NCBI RefSeq assembly: GCF_937873925.1
Contig: NZ_CALNAT010000227.1
Coordinates: 4,926 to 68,925 of the forward strand
From: an uncultured Proteiniphilum sp.
GTDB lineage: Bacteria > Bacteroidota > Bacteroidia > Bacteroidales > Dysgonomonadaceae
DNA: 64,000 nt
Direction: 5' to 3'
Shown here: positions 19,248-28,364 of the stretch, piece by piece
Position numbering within the stretch: the stretch's first letter is position 1
Layout of the letters: each line of letters starts with the position of its first letter
Made by a program: the position numbers and the translations under genes
Notes under the pieces: generated by a model
Told to the model about the DNA's origin: nothing
The model's input: only the letters and a program-made list of their open reading frames with translations
The model's database searches: none

Positions 19248-20990
19248 CTATTCACCATTGCTGGATATCGTCATTTCTATTATTGCTTTTTTCAAATTAA
19301 AATCATGTTGTTCTAAAATTTTATAGGTATCTTCTTCTTTTATCCCAAACAAAATCTGCATCAGATTTTGAGCTCTTTTAATTAATTTTTGATTGATACA
19401 TTCGACCTCTACCATATAACAATCATAGACATTTCCCAACAAGATCATAGCTGTAGTCGATAAATAATTCAATACTTTTTTTGTAGCGGTACCTGCTTTC
19501 ATTCGTGTTGAGCCAGCGACAAGCTCATGCCCGGAATGTAACGCTATGACCCGATCACAAAAAAAAGTATTTCCCTTATCCGATTCGGAGATAAGGACAC
19601 TAAATGCCCCACAATATTTAGCAAAAGCTAAAGCAGATTGAACATAATAAGCAGAACCACTTACAGATATCCCTATTACAATATCGTTGTGCTGAACATT
19701 TACCAATAATAATTCAGGAACGGCACTGGCATCTTCTTCAAAATTTGTTTCAATCTCTATAGAGGCATCTGCAATTCCACCGGAAATAAATGTCATTACT
19801 TTATCACGAGGAAAGCCGAATGTACAGGGTATCTCGACTGTATCAATGGCAGCCAATCGCCCGCTTGTCCCTGCTCCCACATAGAGAAGTCGCCCTCCTT
19901 TCTTTAGCCTATCGGCAATAAGGTTGGCAACTTCTGCTATTGATGGAATGGACTTTTTAAGTTTTTCAGCAGATTCTCTTTCTGTCAGATCAAGAAGTTC
20001 CACTATTGAGATGGCGCTTTTCTTTTCCAAATGGATTGATTTTTGATATGGTATCTCGGTTTCTATCTGCTCATATCGTTTTGTCCGGCTATTTTTCCGG
20101 GCAATCTGTTCACCAATAGCCAGCATGGAGGCTCCGATCAATGGTAAACGATTTCCTTCATACATAATTTCTATATCAACTTTTTGAGCTAAAGTCGCAA
20201 GTTTTGGTTCTATTTTTGCTTCCAAAACCTCTTTCAACGGATAATCGCCTATTATTTCCGCCAATCCCCCTCCTATCAGAATTTTATCAATGTTATACAC
20301 CACACATGCGGAATAGATAACCTCTGACAAATGCTGTTCATATTCGGTACGTAACTCTATAAAAAATTCTTCCTTGAATAATTCTGACAGTCGCCCATTC
20401 GTCCGGCGGTTTATTTCGGCTAATCCGGCTATCTCATCAAAGCTGCCTTTGGGACTCATTATACTACCTAAAAGAGTATATTTACCACCTGGTCGCCAAA
20501 GACGTCCGTTTCGCCAGACTGTAAATCCTACTCCGGTTCCAATGGGCATCACTCCAATCGTTTGTATGCCTGACAAATAGCCTTTTACTGCAGCGCCAAC
20601 AGCTGTAGCATCCGCGTCATTTATCAGTGCTACCGGTGCCTTTGTCTTTTCTTTCAGATGGTTTATCCATTTGGAGTCAGTTAAGGCCGATATATGTCCA
20701 CCTGCAATTTCGACCGAGGTTCCGGCATAATTTACTATCCCCGCCGTTGATATGCCAATACCGGAAATAATTGTTTTATCCTTGGGAAAAATCTTATCTA
20801 AAAGTTCATCTAAAGCCGTTATAAAATCATCAATCGTTCCTTTATCCCTTAGACGACTATCAACTACTTCAAATACGGCACTATCAATCTGTGAGGAGAC
20901 ATCTACCGGTCTGAGTTGTGTTCCTAAAACCGTAACAGCCTTTATACGGCTTCCTCCTATATCTATACCCAAATAAATTTGACTATCCAT
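19248..20990 (-). CDS. murQ: Fusion of a ROK-type sugar kinase and MurQ (N-acetylmuramic acid 6-phosphate etherase)
   Basis: This 580-residue cytoplasmic protein has two enzymes in one chain. Residues 1 to about 300 are a ROK-like kinase: phosphate loop G-I-D-I-G-G-S (8-14), N-D-A-D with the probable catalytic Asp125, I-G-T-G-V-G (150-155) and I-L-I-G-G-G (237-242). The Cys-rich zinc motif usual in ROK kinases is not present. Residues about 325-580 are MurQ: SIS domain with G-A-G-T-S-G-R-L-A (372-380), E386 in V-E-I-P-C-T-F-G, E414, and H-E-L-V-A-G-S-T-R-M-K-A-G-T-A. E386 and E414 align with the two catalytic Glu residues I recall for E. coli MurQ. The two halves could phosphorylate MurNAc and then cleave it to GlcNAc-6-phosphate and D-lactate. 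It lies 46 bases after the GH20 gene. Kinase substrate is inferred. Confidence 0.88.
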   Translation of the reverse strand: MDSQIYLGIDIGGSRIKAVTVLGTQLRPVDVSSQIDSAVFEVVDSRLRDKGTIDDFITALDELLDKIFPKDKTIISGIGISTAGIVNYAGTSVEIAGGHISALTDSKWINHLKEKTKAPVALINDADATAVGAAVKGYLSGIQTIGVMPIGTGVGFTVWRNGRLWRPGGKYTLLGSIMSPKGSFDEIAGLAEINRRTNGRLSELFKEEFFIELRTEYEQHLSEVIYSACVVYNIDKILIGGGLAEIIGDYPLKEVLEAKIEPKLATLAQKVDIEIMYEGNRLPLIGASMLAIGEQIARKNSRTKRYEQIETEIPYQKSIHLEKKSAISIVELLDLTERESAEKLKKSIPSIAEVANLIADRLKKGGRLLYVGAGTSGRLAAIDTVEIPCTFGFPRDKVMTFISGGIADASIEIETNFEEDASAVPELLLVNVQHNDIVIGISVSGSAYYVQSALAFAKYCGAFSVLISESDKGNTFFCDRVIALHSGHELVAGSTRMKAGTATKKVLNYLSTTAMILLGNVYDCYMVEVECINQKLIKRAQNLMQILFGIKEEDTYKILEQHDFNLKKAIIEMTISSNGE

Positions 20991-21036
20991 TTTTTTTCTT
21001 TATTTTTCAAGCCAAAAGATAACATCAATTTTTTAT

Positions 21037-22932
21037 TTAATCAAATACGATGTTATATCTATGAATAGGTCTTCTTTTGGCCAGTTCATCCAGAGAAAGG
21101 GATACAACTTTTCCAATCTTGTCTTTATAATAAGTTATACATCGTATTGTCTCTGCTGATTTAGGAATGCTAAGAGGAATCCCTTCGTAACGTTTAGAAT
21201 AACGATCAGGATCGGTTTCATCAAAGGTATAATATATTTCCGTCCCTTCTATTTCTGCTCCCAGTTCGATATGAGTCATTTTACCTTCTGCATCTTTTAC
21301 GGGTGAAACTATAACGTTATAAACGCTTTTTGCATAATTCACTCCTGAGGCATCTAAACGTTTCATATGTTGTTCCATTCTGGGAATAAAACTTTTCCAA
21401 TCACGAACATCTTTTGCAGACCAAAAGGTTTCTGCCAAAGCAAAAGCCCGGGGCCATGTCATATATTCGGCATGTCTTCCGGCAGGTACACTTTCGGTCC
21501 AGAGATTTCCTTGCCCACCTAATATGTAGTAAGGATCCACATTTTCCGGAACCGGTTCATAATTATAACAATCACTCAAAAGACACATGGAATAAGTTTT
21601 TGGTTCTACTGATGGTTCTCCCTGATATAAATCCAGATAACAATAATCCATAGGAGACATTATTACCTGATGATTTTTACGAGCTGCCGCAATACCTCCA
21701 TTAATTCCCCGCCAGGAAGTCACAATAGCTCCGGGCGCTAATCCACCTTCCAATATTTCATCCCAACCGATTATCTGCTTTCCCTTGCTTTGAGCAATTT
21801 TCTGTACACGTTTAATGAAATAGCTTTGTAACTCATGCAGGTTTTTTAATCCTTCTTCTTCGATACGTTTTTGACATTTAGGACATTCCTGCCAAAAACC
21901 TTTAAAACATTCATCTCCGCCAATATGAATATAAGGACTGGGAAAAAGATCGGCAACTTCTTCCAATACCTTATCTACATATTCAAAAACAGCCTCGTTT
22001 CCAACACACAAAGCATTGTCTTCTTTTCCATAAAAATTATTCCCTACGTTCACCCTATATTGTTCTCCCGTACATGATAACCCGGGATAAGCAACAATAG
22101 CCGCCAAACTATGCCCTGGCATTTCAATTTCCGGGAGAATCAACACTTTTCGTTGTTTTGCATATTCTATGATCTCCCGCATATCAGCTTTCGTGTAGAA
22201 TCCTCCTTCTGTGGCCGGCTCTCCGGACTGTTGCGGTTCTATTCTAAAGAATCTACCCACACGTTCAGCTCTCCATGCTCCTTTTTCTGTTAATGCAGGT
22301 AGAGCATCTATCTGTATACGCCATCCCTGGTCATCAGTCAGATGAAGTTGTAAAATATTATATTTATATTTTGCCATCTGATCAATATAGCGTTTCAGAA
22401 ATTCTTTTGAAAAAAAATGACGGGAGACATCCAATAGAAGCCCCCTCCATTGAAAACGTGGATAATCAAGGATAGATACACATGGTATATTAATTTTATC
22501 TGTTCCATTATAATCGGCAGGTAATAATTGCATAAGGGTTTGAAGGCCATAAAAAATGCCGGCTTCTTTATTGGCTTCTAATCGTACACCTTTAGGTTCA
22601 ATGCGTAAGCGATATCCTTCATCTCCCAATGTATTATCATTCTGTGATAATAATTCCAAACGGATAGATTGTTTATCTGCTTTATTTTCTGATTTAACTA
22701 TTAAAGTATGCGGTTTATATAAGCCGGTAAACGGATTAAGTATTTCTTTTAATTCATTTTGATCGGGAGATATACTGAAATAAGACTTAGCGGAAAACAG
22801 ATAAAATCCAGATAATCTTTCGACTTTTACCGGTTGCGGTATTATTGCTAAGCTTGATTCACCATATATCCCATTACAGTTAAAAAAAAGACACCCCAAT
22901 AATGAAAAAATGATATTTCTTCTCAAATTCAT
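21037..22932 (-). CDS. GH20 beta-N-acetylhexosaminidase
   Basis: This 631-residue exported protein has a signal peptide (a Cys at 19 makes a lipoprotein possible). A GH20b-type N-terminal domain (about 27-150) leads to a catalytic barrel from W-R-G-L-L-L-D-V-S-R-H (about 162-172). The catalytic Asp-Glu pair is D340-E341 in H-I-G-G-D-E, and the W-G-R-I-like aromatic regions are conserved. A beta-rich C-terminus follows. It removes terminal GlcNAc or GalNAc from glycans by substrate-assisted catalysis. Its position between SusD and the kinase-MurQ fusion suggests it feeds amino sugars to that enzyme, consistent with peptidoglycan fragments or other GlcNAc-containing glycans. Confidence 0.95.
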   Translation of the reverse strand: MNLRRNIIFSLLGCLFFNCNGIYGESSLAIIPQPVKVERLSGFYLFSAKSYFSISPDQNELKEILNPFTGLYKPHTLIVKSENKADKQSIRLELLSQNDNTLGDEGYRLRIEPKGVRLEANKEAGIFYGLQTLMQLLPADYNGTDKINIPCVSILDYPRFQWRGLLLDVSRHFFSKEFLKRYIDQMAKYKYNILQLHLTDDQGWRIQIDALPALTEKGAWRAERVGRFFRIEPQQSGEPATEGGFYTKADMREIIEYAKQRKVLILPEIEMPGHSLAAIVAYPGLSCTGEQYRVNVGNNFYGKEDNALCVGNEAVFEYVDKVLEEVADLFPSPYIHIGGDECFKGFWQECPKCQKRIEEEGLKNLHELQSYFIKRVQKIAQSKGKQIIGWDEILEGGLAPGAIVTSWRGINGGIAAARKNHQVIMSPMDYCYLDLYQGEPSVEPKTYSMCLLSDCYNYEPVPENVDPYYILGGQGNLWTESVPAGRHAEYMTWPRAFALAETFWSAKDVRDWKSFIPRMEQHMKRLDASGVNYAKSVYNVIVSPVKDAEGKMTHIELGAEIEGTEIYYTFDETDPDRYSKRYEGIPLSIPKSAETIRCITYYKDKIGKVVSLSLDELAKRRPIHRYNIVFD

Positions 22933-23055
22933 ATTCTTACTATTTTTTAATCAATTAAACATACAATCAATTTATTCAAGGCGCTGATTATCAGACAACG
23001 CCTTGAATACTCTGTATAATCAGACTCTAACCTCTATTAGTTTATAGATAAAGTA

Positions 23056-24726
23056 CTACCAGTTCGGATTTTGTTCTAACACAAATCCATTTGCCTGGTA
23101 GAATGCAACTTCTTTTGTTGGTAAAGGTTGTAAATAATGTTTTTTCGGATCAAATATTCGACCCGTCTCTACTATTAAGAAGCCTTCTTCATCCGTTTTA
23201 TTTTGATAATAAATGTCATTGTATGGAGCTTTATTTTCCCATTCTGTATTCTTAATTTTAATACCTTTTATATCTTTTGGTAATTCAGTTTCCCCAGTTT
23301 TCCAACGACGTAAATCATCATAACGAAACCCTTCCAATGCCAATTCTACAGTTCTTTCACGCCTAATTTCTTCTCGCATATCCAGATTATTAGATAAAAC
23401 GAAATCATTCGTTAGTGGTGGCATATTTACTCTGTTTCTTACAACATTGATAGATTTATTTAGTTCTTCATCTGTTATTGTTCCTCGTCTCTCATAAACA
23501 GCTTCCGCATAAGTCAATAATACTTCCGCATAACGAAGCAGATGCTTATCATAGTCAAATTTACTCAAATCACCATTATTTCCTCCATTGATTCCGTCTA
23601 AGTCCCACGACATATATTTATAGAGAATATAACCTGTGTTAGCATTACTTTGAGGGAAATTTGGCCAATTCTCTACTTTTTCAACAGGATAAAAAACTCT
23701 GTTCGTCTTAGTTCCCGGAGGAGTCATAGTTTGAGTCATACGCGGATCACGGTCTTCGTATTCGGAAGTAAAAGTAGAGTAGCCTTTAAAAACAGATTTT
23801 TCGTGCATTATCGGATAACCATTTTTATCCAGATACATATCCACTAATTTACGAGTTGGATTATATCCATATCCATTATAATTATACGGCATGCCATGAC
23901 CTAAAACATTTCGCTGATATCTACGATCCAAGATGCTTTCAGAAGAGTCATCACCTTCCTCTATCGATAAATAGAAATAGCTTTCTTCTCCTTTATCTCT
24001 AAATAAAGAATATTGACCACTACTTATAACCTCATTTGAAGCCGCAATAGCTATATCCAAATATTTCTCAGCATCCGCTTCATTCCTGAATTTACGCCAG
24101 GTTCCCTCAAATAAAGCAACCCGGGCAATCATAGATAAAGCAGCTCCTTGCGTTATACGTCCTATGTCTCCTGCGGGTAGTTCTTTTTGTCGGGGTAATA
24201 CTTTTGCCGCTTCATCCAAATCTTTCAAAATAAAATCAATAGTCTCTGTCCGGCTCGCCCGAGGTTTAAACAACTCAGGATCGGTTGCTTCCAATATTTT
24301 ATCAATCAAAGGAATCCCACCATATATTTTAAACATTTTCCAATAATTATACGCTCTGAAGAATTTTGTTTCACCTATAAAACGTATTATTTCACTTTCA
24401 GTTTTTCCTTCAGCTTTTTCCAATATGTTATTAGCTCTACGGATGTACACATAGGAATCTGTCCAAACAGTGGACGTTTCACTTAATTGATAAGAGCCAT
24501 TACTCACGGCATTGGGGCTTTGGAACGCAATATCGGATGTAATATCGTCGTAGCCGAATCTTTCTAAACTATTATACAAATTATTCGCTGCTGTTTTAAA
24601 ATCATCTGCCGTTTCCCAAAAGGTTGCATCACTCATATTATCTAAAGGATACAGATCAAGATCTTTACACCTATTTAGATAAAATATAGTTACGAACAGG
24701 CATATATATATTGTATATTTTTTCAT
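23056..24726 (-). CDS. SusD/RagB family nutrient-uptake lipoprotein (PUL 2)
   Basis: From the ATG at 24726 (556 residues) the protein starts M-K-K-Y-T-I-Y-I-C with a lipoprotein signal ending L-N-R-C. The longer start at 24756 would overlap the SusC gene and is less likely. SusD features include the N-terminal D-L-Y-P-L-D-N-M-S-D-A-T-F-W, the helical middle, L-A-L-E-G-F-R-Y-D-D-L-R-R-W, and the C-terminal Y-L-Q-P-L-P-T-K-E motif. It lies 13 bases after susC and 123 bases before GH20. It should bind the amino-sugar glycan at the surface with its SusC partner. Confidence 0.95.
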   Translation of the reverse strand: MKKYTIYICLFVTIFYLNRCKDLDLYPLDNMSDATFWETADDFKTAANNLYNSLERFGYDDITSDIAFQSPNAVSNGSYQLSETSTVWTDSYVYIRRANNILEKAEGKTESEIIRFIGETKFFRAYNYWKMFKIYGGIPLIDKILEATDPELFKPRASRTETIDFILKDLDEAAKVLPRQKELPAGDIGRITQGAALSMIARVALFEGTWRKFRNEADAEKYLDIAIAASNEVISSGQYSLFRDKGEESYFYLSIEEGDDSSESILDRRYQRNVLGHGMPYNYNGYGYNPTRKLVDMYLDKNGYPIMHEKSVFKGYSTFTSEYEDRDPRMTQTMTPPGTKTNRVFYPVEKVENWPNFPQSNANTGYILYKYMSWDLDGINGGNNGDLSKFDYDKHLLRYAEVLLTYAEAVYERRGTITDEELNKSINVVRNRVNMPPLTNDFVLSNNLDMREEIRRERTVELALEGFRYDDLRRWKTGETELPKDIKGIKIKNTEWENKAPYNDIYYQNKTDEEGFLIVETGRIFDPKKHYLQPLPTKEVAFYQANGFVLEQNPNW

Positions 24727-24739
24727 GATGGATCTTATA

Positions 24740-27700
24740 TTAAAATTTAAAATCAATTCCTATAGAATATACTTTATTAAATGGATAGGCATTTTCATTA
24801 CTATTTTGGTTCTCTGGGTCATAATTACCCTCCCGCGTACCTTTAGAAAAAGTAAATAAGTCCTGGCCACTAAAATATATACGAGCATTCTGCATGTTTA
24901 ATTTTGTACACCAGTTTTGGGGCAGATTGAATCCCAATGTTAATACCTTTAATCTTAAGTAACCAATATTATCCATCCTATTTGCCGAAGTACGCCAGTT
25001 CCAGTTCTTAATATCATCATATCCTACACTTCCTGGTATAATTCTCGGATATCGGGCATCTGGATTTTCTGATGTCCATGTTTTTCCATAAAAATACTGC
25101 AAAGGCTGATACCACCACCAGTAATTTGGTACTGAAAAGTCTCCTGTATACATTGTGGTTCTTTTACCTACCCCCTGAAAGAATACATTCATATAGAACC
25201 TTTTGTAAGAAAGATTTACATTAGAAGAAAACGTATAGCGGGGAAGTCTATTACCCAAGTATATCATATCTCCGTCCAATCCTTTTTCCTTATCTCCGTA
25301 GGCGGTAATCTTACCATCACCATCAACATCTTTATACATCGCATCACCTACACCAAGTCCCTTTGGCACACCTTCCAGTTTCTTATAAGTTTCCAACTGC
25401 TCCTGAGTCTGAATGATGCCATCAAACACATAGCCAAAATAGGAATATATGGGATAACCTTTACGGGCAAAATTTAGTCCTTCAAAATAATTATCACTAT
25501 TCTTCAATTCTATAAGTTTATTTTTACTATCGTTTAAATTAAATGATATCCCATATTCAAAATCATTGATTTTATCTCTCCATCCAACGGTTATTTCAAA
25601 TCCACGCGTACGTAATTTCCCTTGGTTTTGAGAAGGAGGTGTACCTCCAAATGTTGCAGGTACCGCCTCATTTACCAACATATCGTTATTGGTTTTATTA
25701 AAATAATCAATGGAGAAGGATAGACGGGATTGCAACGCAGCCATATTTAGTCCTATATTTTTATTTTCGATGGTCTCCCATGTTCTTTCTTTTGAGGCAA
25801 TAGTAGAGATTGCTCCTACCCGACCAACATTAGGAGAACCGATAGGATAATTACCAGATATGGATATTAATTGCATATAATCATATAATCCTAAAGACCC
25901 TATATCCTGATTACCCATCTTTCCCCATGATACTCTTAATTTCAACATATCAAAAAAATTCAATGATCGTATAATATTTTCTTCTGATAAATTATAGGCA
26001 AGTGCGACAGAGGGGAATACCGAACTCCAACGTTTGTCCGGTGCAAATTTAGAGCTCCCATCAGTACGAAGAGTAATATCCGTAATCAATTTATTCTTAT
26101 AAGAATAACCTATACGGGAGAAATATGATTGTAAAGCCCAATCATTGATAGCTCCCGTAAAATTCATGTATTCCGTTTTCGTTTTATCCGCCAGATTCAA
26201 AGTAAATGTTTTGTTATCTTTAAAATTATATCCGACTATGATCTCTTGATCGAAATCTGCTTCTTCGTGTGAGGCTCCTATCATTACGTTCAAATAATGA
26301 TCTTCTCTGAGTATTTTATTGTAATCAAAATATGCATTATAGATTTTTTGTATACCTCGAGAATTAGTGAAACTAGCAGAATTAATTGGATTAGCAATAT
26401 TCTGAACTACTCCTGCCCAATTATAAAGTTCAAATGTGGGATTTGTAAAAACATCCTTAGTAAAATACATTTTTGTAGCAGCTTGAGCAATTATTTTTAA
26501 TCCGGATAATATTTCAAAATCTCCCTTAAAATTAGTATTGAACTGATGGTGATTCATTTTTCTATTCCCTCCATGTTGTAAAAAATCACCTGGGTTTAAG
26601 AATCCCTGATAAGTATAATATTGTCCATGAGGATTATACATGGGGACAAAAGACCACAGTCTGGGCAGCCAACTAATCACAACCGGCAATTGGGTGGGTT
26701 CTTCGTTAATTCTATTTACATATGAGCTCTTTGTTTCTATATTTAATCGATCAAAAAGCTTAAAATCATAATTCAATTGCAAGTTATAAGCGTCAGCTTT
26801 GTCATTAGCAAAATTCATAATTCCTGGATTATTTTTATAACCTGCGGATAGCAAATACACGTTATTTTCTCCCCCACCTGATATGGTCAGATTATGGCTT
26901 TGTTGGATCGAACTTTTGTATGTTTCTTTAAACCAGTCAGTAGAGCCATAAAAACCCGGGAAATCAGTCAATCCAAACATCCAACCCTTCTCTGTAGGAG
27001 GAGCATTCGATCGTATTTTATCGAAAACCTCGTCTGAAAAGCCCGGCAATCCCACATTTTTCAACCCTTCATCCAACATAGCTGCGCCATGATAGGTGTC
27101 TGCTACTTTTAGAAGATGATGAGGTACTTTTAAACCAAAGTTACCCGAATAAGCAATAGATGGCTTTCCTTTATTACCTTTTTTCGTTGTAATCAGGACA
27201 ACTCCATCTGCAGCCCGTGCTCCATAAATAGCCGCCGCTGCATCTTTCAAAACAGAAATATTATCGATATCATTGGGGTTAATATTGGTAAGATCTCCCG
27301 GCATGCCATCAATCATTATCAATGGAACATTTCCATTAATAGAAGAATATCCACGAATCTGTAGGCTATAATTTTCTTTACCAGGTTGGCCATTTCCCTT
27401 CATTATAGTTACTCCAGGTATAGTTCCTTGCAGAGCATCCATACTATTAATAACCGGACGATTTTCAAACACATCGCTTTTTACTGTTGAAATAGCTCCG
27501 GTTATAGCTCCTTTAGCACGTGTACCATAACCTACCACAACAACTTCTTCCAAACCTTGGAAATCTTCTTTTAAAATGACTTGTAGATTTTGCTGGTTTC
27601 TGACGGTTATTTCCTGTGAAAGATATCCGACGTAAGAAATTTGCAAAATAGTACTTCCTGAAACTGTTAAACTAAACTTTCCCTCTATATCCGTCACACA

Positions 27701-28129
27701 TCCATCTGTTGTTCCTTTTACTATCACATTTGCTCCGATGAGAGGTTCGCCATTTTCATCGATAACAGTCCCGGTGATATGCCATTGGTTTTGTTGTGTT
27801 ACCAGTGCTGTAGAAATAACAATATGGTTTTCTTTTATAATATACGTACATCCGGTCCCCTGCAATAATACCTCCATGATATCTGGTAAGGAACCGCTTT
27901 TCAATGGGATAACAATAGTCTTATTTACATTGATCACTTCCTGGTTATAATCGACTGGCATTTCTGTTTGCCTCTCTATCTCTGTAAAGGCCGTTTTGAG
28001 TGTAAGACGCGTATTTGATAGAGAAACGGTCTGCGCAAAAGACTGTTGATTTTGAAAAAAGAAGAGAATTATAAATAACAGGAAGAACATTTTATTTATT
28101 AATTCATTTTTTATATTGTTTATTTTCAT
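24740..28129 (-). CDS. SusC/RagA TonB-dependent transporter with STN signalling domain (PUL 2)
   Basis: The protein has 1129 residues. A signal peptide (to about 33) precedes an STN domain (about 35-105, L-T-L-K-T-A-F-T-E-I-E-R-Q). A CarboxypepD_reg-like domain follows (about 117-200), then a plug with V-V-V-G-Y-G-T and V-P-L-I-M-I-D-G-M-P-G, then a barrel ending I-G-I-D-F-K-F. The STN domain implies transmembrane signalling to a FecR anti-sigma. The only FecR gene of this cluster is at 17.1-18.1 kb, at the far end. It should import the oligosaccharides captured by the SusD partner. The gene is preceded by 235 bases with a small start-stop frame and a rare Shine-Dalgarno match. Confidence 0.96.
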   Translation of the reverse strand: MKINNIKNELINKMFFLLFIILFFFQNQQSFAQTVSLSNTRLTLKTAFTEIERQTEMPVDYNQEVINVNKTIVIPLKSGSLPDIMEVLLQGTGCTYIIKENHIVISTALVTQQNQWHITGTVIDENGEPLIGANVIVKGTTDGCVTDIEGKFSLTVSGSTILQISYVGYLSQEITVRNQQNLQVILKEDFQGLEEVVVVGYGTRAKGAITGAISTVKSDVFENRPVINSMDALQGTIPGVTIMKGNGQPGKENYSLQIRGYSSINGNVPLIMIDGMPGDLTNINPNDIDNISVLKDAAAAIYGARAADGVVLITTKKGNKGKPSIAYSGNFGLKVPHHLLKVADTYHGAAMLDEGLKNVGLPGFSDEVFDKIRSNAPPTEKGWMFGLTDFPGFYGSTDWFKETYKSSIQQSHNLTISGGGENNVYLLSAGYKNNPGIMNFANDKADAYNLQLNYDFKLFDRLNIETKSSYVNRINEEPTQLPVVISWLPRLWSFVPMYNPHGQYYTYQGFLNPGDFLQHGGNRKMNHHQFNTNFKGDFEILSGLKIIAQAATKMYFTKDVFTNPTFELYNWAGVVQNIANPINSASFTNSRGIQKIYNAYFDYNKILREDHYLNVMIGASHEEADFDQEIIVGYNFKDNKTFTLNLADKTKTEYMNFTGAINDWALQSYFSRIGYSYKNKLITDITLRTDGSSKFAPDKRWSSVFPSVALAYNLSEENIIRSLNFFDMLKLRVSWGKMGNQDIGSLGLYDYMQLISISGNYPIGSPNVGRVGAISTIASKERTWETIENKNIGLNMAALQSRLSFSIDYFNKTNNDMLVNEAVPATFGGTPPSQNQGKLRTRGFEITVGWRDKINDFEYGISFNLNDSKNKLIELKNSDNYFEGLNFARKGYPIYSYFGYVFDGIIQTQEQLETYKKLEGVPKGLGVGDAMYKDVDGDGKITAYGDKEKGLDGDMIYLGNRLPRYTFSSNVNLSYKRFYMNVFFQGVGKRTTMYTGDFSVPNYWWWYQPLQYFYGKTWTSENPDARYPRIIPGSVGYDDIKNWNWRTSANRMDNIGYLRLKVLTLGFNLPQNWCTKLNMQNARIYFSGQDLFTFSKGTREGNYDPENQNSNENAYPFNKVYSIGIDFKF

Positions 28130-28230
28130 ACTTTTGTTATTAACTTAATATTAATACTAAATAAATTGTCCGAAGTCTCTATTCCATCAATAATATTGTA
28201 TGGTATTTGACGATTTCAACCCGGGAAGCT

Positions 28231-28263
28231 TTACAGCAGGAGTTTCTCGGCTTTTTTTTTCAT
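28231..28263 (-). other. Possible leader mini-frame with Shine-Dalgarno upstream of susC (PUL 2)
   Basis: On the minus strand an AAGGAGGA sequence (28271-28278) sits 7 bases before an ATG that opens a 10-codon frame, M-K-K-K-A-E-K-L-L-L, followed by TAA, about 100 bases before the susC ATG. Bacteroidales rarely use Shine-Dalgarno sequences, so the match stands out, but a frame this short can easily arise by chance. Confidence 0.25.
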
Positions 28264-28364
28264 ATATATATCCTCCTTCTTTATTAGTTTTAATGTAAGA
28301 GTCTACTTTCCAGGCTGACCTTATATCCTTTAAGGGCATAATAGAGGGCATAGATGGTAGTATG

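Noticed and set aside
19248..20990. Possibility that kinase-MurQ is two genes joined by a missed stop codon
   Set aside because: The linker (about 300-325) is a continuous hydrophilic segment in one frame with no internal start or stop near it, so a true fusion is more likely.
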